Shown here one piece after another: positions 10,119-22,320 of a stretch of DNA of 64,000 nucleotides. The stretch is from Metopolophium dirhodum (taxonomy: Eukaryota > Arthropoda > Insecta > Hemiptera > Aphididae). The stretch spans positions 9,486,001 through 9,550,000 of the forward strand of contig NC_083562.1 of assembly GCF_019925205.1 (NCBI RefSeq), read 5' to 3'. The notes under the pieces are model-generated. The model was not told where the DNA came from. It searched no databases and saw nothing but the letters and a program-made list of their open reading frames with translations. Positions within the stretch are counted from its first letter, which is position 1. Each line of letters opens with the position of its first letter. The position numbers and the translations under genes are program-made.

Positions 10119-10152
10119 GGGGGGGCTGTAGAAACGTTTCTACAGCCCCCCC
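10119..10152. repeat. 34-bp perfect palindrome in the right arm
   Basis: Same sequence and same place in the arm as 1221-1254: seven G, CTGTAGAAAC, then its exact complement. It sits about 145 bp in from the element's right end. Confidence 0.85.
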
Positions 10153-10296
10153 CCACTTTGTTTACATTTTTAAACCTGACCTAGTGCCACGCAAATTTCA
10201 AAACCAGTCACGCCAATTCACGCTAATTGCACGCTAAATATTTAACCGAAAAAAAGTTTGAAATTCGAAATGGGGGGGGGCTGGAGAAACGTACGT

Positions 10297-10305
10297 ATAA
10301 TATAG
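10297..10305. repeat. Right target site duplication of foldback-like element
   Basis: ATAATATAG follows the right terminus (AAACGTACGT) and equals 1069-1077. Confidence 0.7.
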
Positions 10306-13300
10306 TATAGATACACCGACGCGGCCACAAGTGCTAGCAGCAGCAATATACGAACATGATATTGGTATTTTAATGTAGGTAATGGGTAGCTCCTACAACT
10401 TAATATAGTGTAAAATATTATATAAAATATATACCTATAGAGTATAGACAATAGATCTAAATACCTATCTCATCATCACTTGTTGCTGATCCAGCTCTAC
10501 ACGATAATACTAAAATACAATATTCCGGTACTTTTCCGTTACCTCGAGTCTCGACTACCAGCCGTGATTCCAAGACTATAATAATAGTAGCTAATTGTCT
10601 GTTTTAATTATACTACGTTAATTATACTCTCATTATTGGACTATAGACAAGCCGTCCATTAAATGTTGTGAACAATATTTGGATATGATCATGGCATTAA
10701 ACACCCACCTTAAAATGGCTCTTCTTTGTATATAGGATAAAGGTTTTTCTACTGGTTTAGAGGATCAGCACAAAAGTTATACACCACTGGTTCTTTTGTT
10801 TTTAATACAATATATTTCAAAGATCTTAACAAACAATGTTTATTTTATAAACATTTAAAAATTAAATATATTGTTGTCAAACGAGCCCATATCACTTGAC
10901 CTAACCTAGAATTTCGAATATGATATAATATAATGTTCATATACAACCCTTTAGAGGATTGGATTAATAAAAAATAAATGTTATCTGACCGTATAAATGT
11001 TTTTTTTTTCTAAACGAGTGAATGAGGTATATGTGAGAGAAGAAAAAACCATTATTTCGAACAGTGTAAAACGAAAAAATAACATCTAAGCCAAAACGTT
11101 GTATATAAATATAATATATAAGGCGACGGTGTATAGAAACGTACTTTTTTTCGTGAATCAAATACATAAATTTCTATCACTCGTGACCTGATATAATTCT
11201 TTATCGTTTACGCAGACCGTAGCGAACACCCTCCCCACGAGTCGCCATTGTGTCCATTCAAGAGACTGTGATCCGAAACGACATGATTTATCATATGTTG
11301 TTTTTTGTTTGCGTCCGCGACGGTTGTATAAGAATAGGATGAGAAAAAATGTACCTACACTGTATAGTGTGTACATAATGGGTAGCATGTGTGTATATAA
11401 TGTGTATACGTATGTATGTAATTCAGGAAACAGTTCAAGTCAAAACACAAACCGGTGCTAATCTCTCATCTGTCCTGTGCATATAACACGGTTGACATAC
11501 GGACAACGGGGCAGAAAAAGAAGGGGGTTTTGGATTAACAAAAAAAATAATAATAATATAATTAATTTCTCCTGTCCATTATCATTTTCTCTCTCTTTTG
11601 TCTCTCTCTCTCGCTGGTCCTCTCTCTAGCTCTCCGTTTTGTGCACAGTGACAACTACTATAATACGACCATACGCAGTGACTTCCACCACTATACCAAT
11701 TAAATAATATTATAGTTATCAACAATATTCGTCGTATAAATTACCGACTAATTGGGTACCTAGATGTTCATCCGGTGTCAATAGGTTATCTACGGTTTGT
11801 CCAAATACACTGCACGCATATGTTTTTGTATACAACGCATTCGTTATTTGGATAAAATAACGAAAAACGTTATTTTCAATTATCTAAACACTAACACGAC
11901 GTTAATTCGACGTCAGAACCGGAAAGACATAGAAATATATACATTATACACCCATTCGATGCTCCTTCTACTTGTCGTTCATTTGATCGTTCGATAAAAA
12001 TTCGATGCTTAAGTGCTGTATTGTGTTCTCATAATATATATAAATACTCGTATAAATAATATATACACGCGGTGTAAGCTATTATACATGTCATTCGACG
12101 GAGATAATAATTATTACGATGGCAAAAGTTATGTATGCAAATTTTTAGTGACAGTCAAAAGACTGACAACAATCTTCTATACGTGTAACCGATTAAATTT
12201 ATGTACCTATATTATAATATAATATAAATATATTTTACGCGGTCTAAACTATATTTATTCGTCTACGATCTACGTTTTTAATTAATATTACTTTTCTTTT
12301 TTTTAATGACACTATAATATACTATAATCAAGGTTCATCGGACTCAAATTTCACTGACCACTTTTATATTGTTTATTGTTTTGACCATGTCTATTCGTTT
12401 AAATCGGTTAGTGGTGAATTTAAACAAGTCATATACATTATACATAGGTATGCATATCAAAAATTGACAGTTGTCAAAAAGTATTTATTTAGTTATTTGG
12501 ACAATTTTGTTTTAATGATTTTATTCAACAAATTAATCTTTTATTCATAAATAAATAGCTCATATTATAAAAAATGCACGGGTATTATTATTATTACACA
12601 AATTATCTATACTTATTTGCGTTACTTTCTAACATTTATATATTTCATTGGAAAAAAATTGAAATCTTTACTGTTTGAGGACTATCTATTAAATAACAAT
12701 TTCTTGAAAATATATTAAATTTCTTCAAAATACTACAAAAAACATAACAAATTAAAATAAACGTATATAAAAATAGTACTCTAATTTTAAATACTATAAG
12801 ATAAAATAATCAAATGTTCATTAGTACAATAATACCTAAACACATATACCTACACTCCCCATAAAAAATGTAACCAGGTTACTGCGATTTTACGTTACAT
12901 GTGTTATAACTTATAATAATAAACGTCATAAATCATTTAATCGCACTATTGAACCTATACTTACAATATCGCATATAAAATATTTTTTTTTAAATATATT
13001 GTAGGTACATTTCAAGGTTAATAGTATAATAGTAGGTACCTTTAGTATACTTAAAAGTTAATGTCAATTAAAAAAATTAATGCATTAATCATTCGTATTA
13101 TTCATTACTATTAATAAATCATATACAGAAACTCTTAGGAGAATTAAATTCAATGACTAGAAAATTGTGTAACTTGTTAACATGTCTTATCAGTAAAATT
13201 TCACAGCTTATAATATAAAAAATACTTAATTATTTATCAATTTATATAACATTAACAGAGAGCGCAAATTAATATTTATATATAATTTAAATTTAAGTTT

Positions 13301-14740
13301 CTTATTTATATAATAATGATTTAGTTTCATAATAATATTATTATTTAAGCAAAAAAAAATTTAAAAAAATATCGGTAAATCTTGAAAGTAGATTTAACAA
13401 ACATAATAATTTTTTTTTCTCTGAAAATATACTAGTTTTCCTAGTAACTTCAATAACTCTAATGGTTATTAGTTATTGAAGGTTATTGCTTATTTATATT
13501 GATCAATGAGTTTTGAAAATTATTATAGTTCATACGATACCATATAAATAGCAATATATATATACTGTATTCATGATTTAATTTAATAAAATAGAATATA
13601 GTTTTAAATAAATGCAATTACATTTATAAAAAAATAATATATATTTACCTATATTTTATGTATAATAGTTATCTGTCATCCCCGAGAATATACTAGGTAC
13701 CTATTAAATAGTTTTAACAATGGGAATTGGAAATGGATAAACTAATTCCTGTGTAAGTTAAATGTGTTATGATCTGTCCCTACTTATATAGATTATATTA
13801 CGTAAGTACGTATTAAAAAATACAAAAATCTTATCTTGGAATATTTTATTCATTTTAAATATTAAAACAATTGTTATACCTCGGTAACATTACTTTCATG
13901 TTGTGTAGTAATTTACTTGAAGGCTATAATAAAGGTAGTTAGTTTATTTAAGTTTAATTTAGACATGTGGTTGCCACTATAGCTAATAACTACATATTCA
14001 TTATTATAGTGGTAATTGGTTAGTAGACAATCAAATCTGATTACTAAAATAAAAGTAAAATCATTAAAAAAAAAAATCACCAAAAATAAAATTTGTATCT
14101 ACATATTATAATAATCATGAACCGGTCATATATTTTTCGTACGTAGGTATATTAATTATTTAAGTGAGCGTTTTGATATTTTAAATTTTAATAGGTATAC
14201 CTATCCATATAGGTTAGGTACCTATCTTTTTTTCATTTTCGTTTCTTGTTTAATATACATTTTTGTTAAAAATCAAATGTTTTTTGGTACCTATAATTTA
14301 TTTGTATTCGTAAGTTTCGTAACTTTGACAATTTTGAGAATTTGTATCAATACGTTTTGTAAAAAGTAGATTTTATAAATTTTTTTAATTGTAATTTTAG
14401 ACAAAATTCAAATAATATTGAATGATTGCTTGCAGTATTTGCAGTAGAACAACAAATTTGACCATTTTTTATTTTAAATTTAAACTAAATCTTTAAGTTT
14501 GTTTTATAATACGTCCAGAATCCGAACGATATAGTCCAACGTTAAAATTATTTCAAATCGACTGAATTCAATTATATTAAAAATGGTAACAGTCTGAAAT
14601 GGTTAAGGTTGAATAGATTTTAATTTCTACATTTTTGTAATAACTCAATAATTTTTGACATTATAATCTTAATCGTTATTGCGACTTTATAGAATATAAT
14701 ATATATTATACATTATTTCAAAATATTAGTGTAAAATTGC
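10306..14740. other. AT-rich intergenic or intronic DNA, no gene seen
   Basis: Mostly AT-rich with a few CT-rich tracts (about 11590-11635). Short frames on both strands (for example 10964-11388 minus, 11797-12222 plus) have no domain signature and are rich in Tyr, Ile and Phe codons from AT-rich sequence. A small hairpin at about 13448-13482 pairs CTTCAATAACT with AGTTATTGAAG. Confidence 0.55.
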
Positions 14741-14776
14741 AGCACTCCCTATAAGCTGAGCCTGTGCGGGGGTGCG

Positions 14777-14847
14777 ATTCTTATCATTAAAGTATATATT
14801 TACAATTGTTGTACAATATTGTAAATATATACTTTAACGTTAAGAAC
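14777..14847. repeat. Hairpin in copy A of the triplicated module
   Basis: AAGTATATATTTACAAT (14790-14806) pairs exactly with 14818-14834. The stem continues outward with two mismatches through TTCTTATCATTA and its near-complement. The loop is 11 nt. The counterpart in copy C is at 15393-15460. Confidence 0.75.
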
Positions 14848-15392
14848 TTGATTGATAAATTAATATTAATATTATATTAATTGACAATTTTCATCTCTTA
14901 CACTTTTTCACTAACGGTACCTACAAAATATACATTCCAACGTGGCAACGTCCAACGTATACAATATTAATCGAATTGAAACGTTTCGTCTCGTACCGTG
15001 GCAATATAGACGCAGCAGCAGCAGAGTTGTGGTGTTCGGACGGGAAACGGTGGCCGCCTTGTACGACTTAATTGCTAAATATTGAATATTAATTGACAAT
15101 TTTCATCTCTTACGCTTTTTCACTAACAATACCTACAGTTATCACATCCCAGCGTCCAACGTATACAATATTTATCGAATTGAAACGTTTCGTCTCGTAC
15201 CACGGCAATAGCAGAGTTGTGGTGTTCAGACGGGAAACGGTGGCCGCCTTGTACGATTACTGCAGCAGCAGACGAATCGTCGTATGAATAACAAACAACG
15301 CGTAATATTCACGCGACACGACGTTGTGATGATGGCGGCGGGTAACTATATATTATCAGGACCCCCTAAAGCTGAGCCTGTGTAGGAACACG

Positions 15393-15460
15393 GTTCTTAT
15401 CATTAATGTATACATTTGCAATAATTGTAAATATATATTTAATAGTTTAATGATAAGAAC
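15393..15460. repeat. Hairpin in copy C of the triplicated module
   Basis: A 68-bp segment bounded by perfect 14-bp inverted repeats: GTTCTTATCATTAA at 15393-15406 and its complement at 15447-15460. It is homologous to the copy A hairpin. In copy C the outer stem is perfect and the inner stem has decayed, the reverse of copy A. It could be a very short inverted-repeat (MITE-like) insertion or a structured element. Confidence 0.7.
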
Positions 15461-15757
15461 TTAATTGATAAATATTGAATATTAATTGACAATTTTCATC
15501 TCTTACACTTTTTAAGTAACGGTACATACAATTATCACATCCCAGCGTACAACGTATACAATAGAATGTATAATCGAATTGAAACGTTTCGTCTCGTACC
15601 ACGGCAACAGCAGAGTTGTGGTGTTCGGACGGGAAACGGTGGCCGCCTTGTACGACTACTGCAGCAGCAGACGAATCGTCGTAATAATAATAACAAACAA
15701 CGCGTCTTAATATTCACGCGCGACACAACGGCGTGGCGGCGGCGGGTAACTATAATA

Positions 15758-16417
15758 TAGCAGTCGTGCGTGTGTAAAATAATTAATGATCCGTTCGTCG
15801 AATATTATTTCTTTGCTTCTAATTCGGAACAGACGGCAGCGTCGTCGCGTACACACACACACACACGCACGTCTATAATATAATAATAATAATAATAATA
15901 TAAAATATATATTGTATACGCCTGCGCGCGCGCGTGTGTGTAATGTGTATAAAACGTCTTCATTAACACAAAAGCTCCGAGACGGCTCCGAACTGGGTGC
16001 GGATATATACGACGAGCTGGGGCAGGTGCGCGGGATTGCGGTGGCGGCGGTGGGGGTGGCGGGGGGTGGCGGCGGCAATGGATTAATTTAGTAGTCGTTG
16101 TCATTGTGACAGGCCGCGCGATAGAGGTACCCGGGGAACCGCTAATCAACGGTGATTAATAACGCGATCCCGCGGACAAGATGGGGGGGTGGGTGGGGCG
16201 GGGGGTGACGACCGAGGAGGTGTATAGGAGTTTTGAATAAAAAGAGTGTGCTGCACACGCATACCGAAATAGAGCGAGAGTGAGTGGGGGTTGGTGGTGG
16301 TGGGGGGGGGGGGGGGCTGACAGTAAAAAAAAAGTGTATATGAACTAATAAATAGACCGGCACCGGTGGCAGTTCAATGGTAAACCGATGAGGCATTTTT
16401 TTTTTCCCGTTTCTCTC

Positions 16418-16448
<31 letters not shown>

Positions 16449-17100
16449 GCGCGCACGCCTGCCCACCATAAATATATATATACTCTCTCCCCGCGCGTCT
16501 GTCTATATTATTATATATACGCACACTCTTCGTCTGCTGATGGTAAGTCAGGTAATTGATGAAGGGCCCGAATCATCAATTCATGTCAACCGGAATCCAA
16601 GCGCGCAGACAAGGTTTACCCCTGCGCGTGGGGAAGTATATATAATATTATAGTCTCTCCGTATATGTATATATCTGTATACCCTGCGCCGCCACTTTCG
16701 GGGCCCCCGAGACACCTTATGGTAAATCGTTTTGTATAATTGTTGTTCGCGGCGACATCGCGCGTGGAGGCGGCGGCGTGGTAGGCCGATGAAAAATGAC
16801 AAGACGTGCAGGTCTATACACCTATATATACACATACTTGCGCGGTGGCAAGTGTAAAAACCTCCCCCGCCGCCGCATTTGCGTGTCGTCAACTTCACGG
16901 CGAGGGTGAAAAAAATAAATACTTGCCGCGAGTTTACGGGAAGATCCACGAGGATGGAAGTATGTCAAGTATACATATATGGGGGGGGGGGGGGGGTAGG
17001 TGTGTATAATATAATAATAATAGTATACACATCACACTGCGCACGATAGATTGTTCGCCGCTACTCGGGGGGCTCGATGTAATAATAAAGGTTTATACCA
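15758..17100. other. CpG-rich island with microsatellites
   Basis: GC-rich patch with a CA run (15851-15866), G-rich tracts (about 16040-16075, 16180-16205, 16290-16320), a CT run (16421-16448) and CGCG-rich segments. Open frames here (for example 15707-16149 minus, 16581-16949 minus) are Pro-, Arg- or Cys-rich products of simple repeats and are not credible proteins. High CpG in an AT-rich genome suggests regulatory or transcribed untranslated DNA, but this is inference. Confidence 0.5.
16421..16448. repeat. TC dinucleotide microsatellite
   Basis: Fourteen uninterrupted TC repeats, preceded by TTCTCTCTCA and followed by CGCGCG. Confidence 0.95.
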
Positions 17101-18919
17101 CGTATACCTAATATTATGTGTGTTGTACACGTGAACGAAAAACACGCGTATTCACAGCTTGCGGTCCGGATTAGCTTAACGAGTGATTTTTCTCTGTATA
17201 GAGTTTTTAATTGGTTAAAAATGTTTATTAATGGTTTTTGTGGATTTCTGCACGTGCGTTTTTCAGGAAATATACAGCTATATATTATATTATATTTCTT
17301 AAGACCGCTATTATTGGAAAAAAGTCAAAACGTCGACTTTGTGTAAAATTAGCAAATCAAATCATAGTTTTCCATATTAATATAACGTCGGGCTTGATAT
17401 AAAAAATGAAGTATTCTTATCTAAATAACAAAAAAATAATGATTTTAACTATAATAATATATCGAAAGAAGTAATACTGTTTCAAGCATCTGAAAAAATG
17501 TTGAGAAATTTAAAAATATTAAGATATTCATGCTGTGATCGCAGTTACGTTTTCATATAAAAGTTTAATTTATTATGTGAGTACTTAAAAATAATTTTAA
17601 ATTAGAAACGTAATTACAAATAACTTAATCATTTGTTAGGTAACTTACTATTATTTAGTCGAATATGAAAAAAATAGTGCCGTGAAATATTAATGGCCCA
17701 TCAAAAAGTCACTGCTTGAATCTTGATAAAAAATTTACAATGTTGTGTTCAGTTTGCTGCAGTAAAGATAATTGAGATTTCCATAAAATTTTGAACAGTT
17801 TACACGGCTTATAATACAAGCTGGTCGTAAAATCTTTAAAAGAAACATAATATTTTACAATAAAATACTGGAATAAAGTAAGTAATGAATTAATATGTCG
17901 TTTTAATATGTACGGTCATACGACTTGAATTGAAACGTAGCGAAAATATTATTGTAGGTTTATAATTGTCGTATTTTTCATTCAACTGTAATATTATCAT
18001 TGTTGTGGGCATAATGTCATCATTATTGTGTAGTGTCATTGATATCTTACGACGATGTTTCCATAATATTATTATCATAATATACTACATGAGTCATTAT
18101 TTCTTTGTGTGTTCGTGACTAATGAAAACACCGGTTTATTCGGTGCTCAGACGTTTTTATGTCTATTGTACTTAATAAGACTCGGGTTACCCTTTCGCCT
18201 GTAGTTCTTAATTTAAAGTAGACATACAAACGAGGGGTTTTATGCGTCGGGACGGTGTATGTATTATATATTATGTTTAAAACCGTTATCAAACGGAAAA
18301 CAGTTTTAAAATAAACGCAATATAATATACGTAAACGCGAAGCAGTGTTAATTTCAAAGTTGATAATATTGTAAAGTGTAAAGCACTGTGTAGGTATTTG
18401 TAATTTATACGCCTATACATTATAAATTATATGGGCTTAGGCCACTGTTCATTGATACACGTAATTTCAATTATAAACTATTCGAGTTTAGCAAAATAAA
18501 ATAAATTATCTGTTATTTATAATTCACCATTTATAACAAAGTATATAGCATTAAAATCGTTGATTATATACCTTTTGTAGAAATAAACGGTTATCTTCAC
18601 ATCGAACTAATTAATTTAAACATCTTATTTCAGTCTGCCGTTCACGCATGCGCATATTCACAATGTAATATAATATCATGCTTAAGCTTCTAACAGTTTT
18701 TATTTGTATTTAATTATTCATTTGATTACTTTGAAACTAAGTCCTCGATTGAATCTAGATTGTTGTTTAAGGCAATTTTGAAATTATTACTGCGTTCGTC
18801 AGAATAGGTATACCGTCACTGCAGTTATGATATCATAATGTATAATATAATATTATAATATAATATAATACACCTATAATATACGTACGACGCATTTTAC
18901 TTATTATATTCACCGGAAC

Positions 18920-18920
<1 letters not shown>

Positions 18921-18962
<42 letters not shown>
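18921..18962. repeat. Compound TC/TA microsatellite
   Basis: A pure TC tract passes directly into a pure TA tract. Confidence 0.95.
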
Positions 18963-19301
18963 ATAATTTTGACTTCACGACCGCCGTCTTTGTCTCATTG
19001 AAATTCATCACACTTAACCCGATCACGCAACGGTCTAAATTACAGTTTCTAATCACGTCTCGTTAACGGATTACCCGTGTCTAATATCATCGCGCACACA
19101 CAACGCTGCACAGGCGGCATATATAGGTAGTGGAGATGTATCACGATGATGATGTATTTGCATAGTCGAATAGATTTGAATATGATTACCGCGATTTTAG
19201 CGGTAGACAAGACACTATATTCGTCAATCCTTTACCCATAAACCTCGCCTATACCCTCGCCCGATATCCGCCGCGAGCATCTGGTTCAACGTATGCAGCT
19301 C

Positions 19302-19336
<35 letters not shown>
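19302..19336. repeat. AC dinucleotide microsatellite
   Basis: About 17 uninterrupted AC repeats. Confidence 0.95.
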
Positions 19337-19338
<2 letters not shown>

Positions 19339-20990
19339 GACATTCTGTGTAGTATATACGCGTATAAACGTACGCGAAAGCACGTAATCACTGCGGCGAA
19401 TTCGCTTCGATATTATAATGATAAATAATAATGGCAGGAAAAAATTAAAATAGGCCACCGAGTGTGTCCCCTCCTCATTCGTGTTAAATGTGTTAGAAAA
19501 TTCGTCGGCAATGGTGGGTATTTAATATCAGATTTATTAAGCCGCGGGTTCCTTACCACCCCGAAAAACGCCTTCTGTGGGCCGCGATTACTTACGCTTG
19601 GTTAGACGATAAACTGAAAAAAAAAAATAATAATAATAATAATAAAATAACAGGGGGAAGATCACCGCTGTACAGCATATAGCAGAGGGAAAAAAATCCA
19701 ACCTTGTACTGACACACACAGACCTTTTGTCATGACGTCTTCTCGTGTTATGTTTGTGAGTGTTTTTTTCGGTTTCCGATATAATATACGGCTCGACGGA
19801 TTCGTGATCGATTCGACTTCTGACACTCGTATCGGATTCAATACGGAACATGAGGGGGGAGGGGAAACAATACTATAAAAAATGATTACAAATTAATAAC
19901 CAAATATAATATTAATTGTGAATAATATTATAAATTATAATGAATATACATTTTAAAATGTACTGTTGTATATTGTAGACATTACTAATCACTGTGTGAC
20001 GGGGAGTATAAGACCATATTATAGATATGTATATTGTAGACAGTCACTGAATATTATTTAATATATTTAATATAATATATGTAATATAGATGGGAACTTA
20101 TTAAACTAAATTATTGACATAGGTTAGGCCATTTTACACTGACGACCATCTACAGTATACGACAGTATAAAAAAATATAATATTAATAAAACAGTGTATG
20201 AACAATATTCTAAATTGCATAGTAAGTTATTATTTCAGAAACTAATTGAAACATTTATTACAATATAATACTATTATACACATAGTCTGTGTATACCAAT
20301 CAAACGTGATGGGTGGTTTATTTATATTTTGAACTTTATAAAAACCAGTAAAGTTATACCTATTATTGCCTATCATAGGTACATCAATTTTTATATCGTT
20401 ATTCATACAATATATGTTTAACTATACACAATGTTATGATTGTCTTGTGTCTTGACGTTGTCTATAAAGTAATTTATTGAAAATTCATAGCCAGGTAAAA
20501 AAAAATGTTTAAAATGTCACTCTCGCCGTGGTACCGACCTATACGCGCGTCTATAAAAATATTACATTTTCTCTATCCGAAATACTTTATTACACGTTCG
20601 ATATTTTCATATCATAATATACTGCTGAATAAAATCATTTGATGCCCGTGCTATATAATGCCAGTACTCAGTAGGTGGCATAACACTATATATATATATA
20701 TAAGTAGGTATAGCTGGTAAAACGGTGTATTAAAACGCGTATACACATATATTATGCCTAAACGCTTCGCGGACAAGTGAAATTCCATTTCGATATTGAT
20801 AATATAATATCGTGCATTGTGATAAATCCATAATTTTGCCGTCCGATAATACAATAATGTCCCCGAACATTGTGTGTGTGTGTGTGTGTGTAAAAGGAAT
20901 TTTTAAACGTTCGGTTTTGCACATTTTCGTTTTTAATAGATTTACTTCGAATTCACCGGCACGGTCGTATACACGTGTTTTTAGGTTGTA

Positions 20991-21028
<38 letters not shown>

Positions 21029-21039
21029 TGTGTGTGTGT
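20991..21039. repeat. GT dinucleotide microsatellite
   Basis: Long GT run broken once by a C at about 21028, preceded by TATG steps. A shorter GT run lies at 20871-20891. Confidence 0.95.
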
Positions 21040-21090
21040 CGCTGTCGCTGTTGTTACCGGTCACTGGGAACGTATACAATAATATAATAT

Positions 21091-22320
21091 ATTATAATAT
21101 TATGTACACGTAAGTAGAACTGTGCACCAGGCCACGGATGGGTATGGTGAACGGAGGAGAAGACCCGCAGTTAGAACATCGTCTTCGGCGGGTCGGTGGG
21201 TGCAGGGGGCGGTGGTTGGGACGCGACGTCTCGTGGCGCGATTCGCGAGAAACGTCCGTTGGAAATTCATTGACATTATTATTTTATTTTTCGTCTACGG
21301 CGTTTTTTTTTTTCTTCTTCTTCTTTATCGCCACCAATGTGTGCTCGCGCGCGCGTGTGTGTGTGTGTAGGCATACGCGACCATATAATAATGCCGTGAA
21401 ATAAAAACCAGTTCATAAAAACGGTAGGAGTCATTCAATGGTTGGCACACACAGTGTTTTGTGTAAATAAATAATAAACCGTACATAAATAACGTCGACG
21501 GCGACGACGACGACGATTACTATAGTTATGATAATAGTAATAATAATATGACGACGATGGTGGTTGTCCGGTTATGGAGGAAGAGAAACACACGTCACGC
21601 GATGAGTTATGGGGGCTAAACGCGAAACCGTCGTCGTGGGGCCCCTCTCTCCCCCGTACACGCGTATATAGTTATTATAATAATACACACGCACACAATA
21701 TAATATAATAATATTGTATTATATATTATATTATATTATATACGTAATAATATAATAATGACACCTTAAGAATACGAAAATCGTATTGAAAGAGTGCGTT
21801 TACAATAATAATAATATAATAATATAATATAATATTATGCTGCAGCAGGAAGCCACCCACAGTCACCCGCGCGCGAGCTCGTCGGACGTGTGTGTGCGCT
21901 CGTTCGTATTGTTGAATGGATCGTTCGGAGTTAAAAATGTTCGTTTTTTTTTTTTTTTTTTCACTCGTCTTTAACGTTTATTATGTGCTCTCGAACATCT
22001 GTTTAACGAAATTGATACGTTCGGGGGATGGGTGACGGTGCGAGACGACTCCGCGCGTATTACAATATATAATATTATATATTTATATTATATCATTACT
22101 ATTATACGGCTCGGATATTTATTGCTTTTTGAATGGCACCACCAGCGAAACAAGAGGTGTATGTCGGAGACGACGGGCCCCCGTTTGCAGCGGACCCGGT
22201 CCGGGCGATTCGTAGAAAATGACCCGCGGCAAGTTCACGGACGGCATTCGCACATTACACTGTCGTTATACCCACTCCGTCATCATTAAATATAATATAA
22301 TAATACAATATTATTCTGCG
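21091..22320. other. CpG-rich island
   Basis: GC-rich patches near 21130-21260, 21495-21660, 21845-21905 and 22140-22255 alternate with ATAATATA stretches. No frame with recognisable domains. A 16-T run lies near 21945-21960. Confidence 0.45.

Larger units (their letters stand above)
1078..10296. mobile_element. Foldback-like DNA transposon with long tandem-repeat arms, interrupted by a LINE
   Basis: The 9,219-bp element starts with ACGTACGTTTCTCCAG and ends with its exact reverse complement. The arms (2,067 and 1,749 bp) are near-identical inverted copies, each with an outer tip, a tandem array and a unique inner segment of about 550 bp. A 9-bp direct repeat flanks it. Without the LINE inserted at 3540-8046 it would be about 4.7 kb with a loop of about 0.88 kb. 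The loop has no transposase-like reading frame, so the copy is presumably non-autonomous. Seen: the inverted arms, subrepeats and flanking duplication. Known: Foldback and Galileo elements of flies, and some Mutator-like elements, share this layout and target-duplication size. Inferred: superfamily membership, since no transposase is present to confirm it. Confidence 0.8.
8548..10296 (-). repeat. Right inverted arm of foldback-like element
   Basis: Reverse-complement partner of 1078-3144. From inside out it holds the unique inner segment (8548-9100), seven core-motif copies and the tip with the 34-bp palindrome. Open frames on its minus strand (about 8806-9120 and 10242-10451) are not shared with the left arm, so they are chance frames and not genes. 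Confidence 0.88.
14741..15757. repeat. Triplicated GC-rich module (copies A, B, C)
   Basis: Three diverged direct copies lie side by side: A about 14741-15073, B about 15074-15357 and C about 15358-15757. Shared landmarks in order are TTGACAATTTTCATCTCTTA (14881, 15093, 15486), CCAACGTATACAAT or a close variant, ATCGAATTGAAACGTTTCGT, AGAGTTGTGGTGTTC and GGGAAACGGTGGCCGCCTTG. Copies A and C also carry an upstream block with GCTGAGCCTGTG and a hairpin, which B lacks. Copies B and C continue through a CAG-rich stretch and GGCGGCGGGTAACTATA. The GC-rich core is better conserved than its AT-rich surroundings. Reading frames are not conserved between copies, so it is probably not coding. Confidence 0.85.
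17101..21090. other. AT-rich DNA with microsatellites, no gene seen
   Basis: Includes a TC-then-TA microsatellite (18921-18962), a CA run (19302-19336) and two GT runs (20871-20891, 20991-21039). Frames such as 19588-19851 minus and 20812-21087 plus translate these repeats (Cys-Val or His-Thr runs) and are not genes. Confidence 0.55.

Noticed and set aside
15707..16149. Overlapping 114- and 123-codon frames on the minus strand
   Set aside because: Composition is Pro/Thr/Arg/Tyr runs produced by G-rich, CA and ATA repeats; no domain and no conserved start.
16581..16949. 122-codon minus-strand frame
   Set aside because: Arg-rich product of a CpG-rich stretch with Gly runs; no motif and no conserved context.
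20812..21087. 91-codon plus-strand frame
   Set aside because: Most of it translates GT repeats into alternating Cys and Val.
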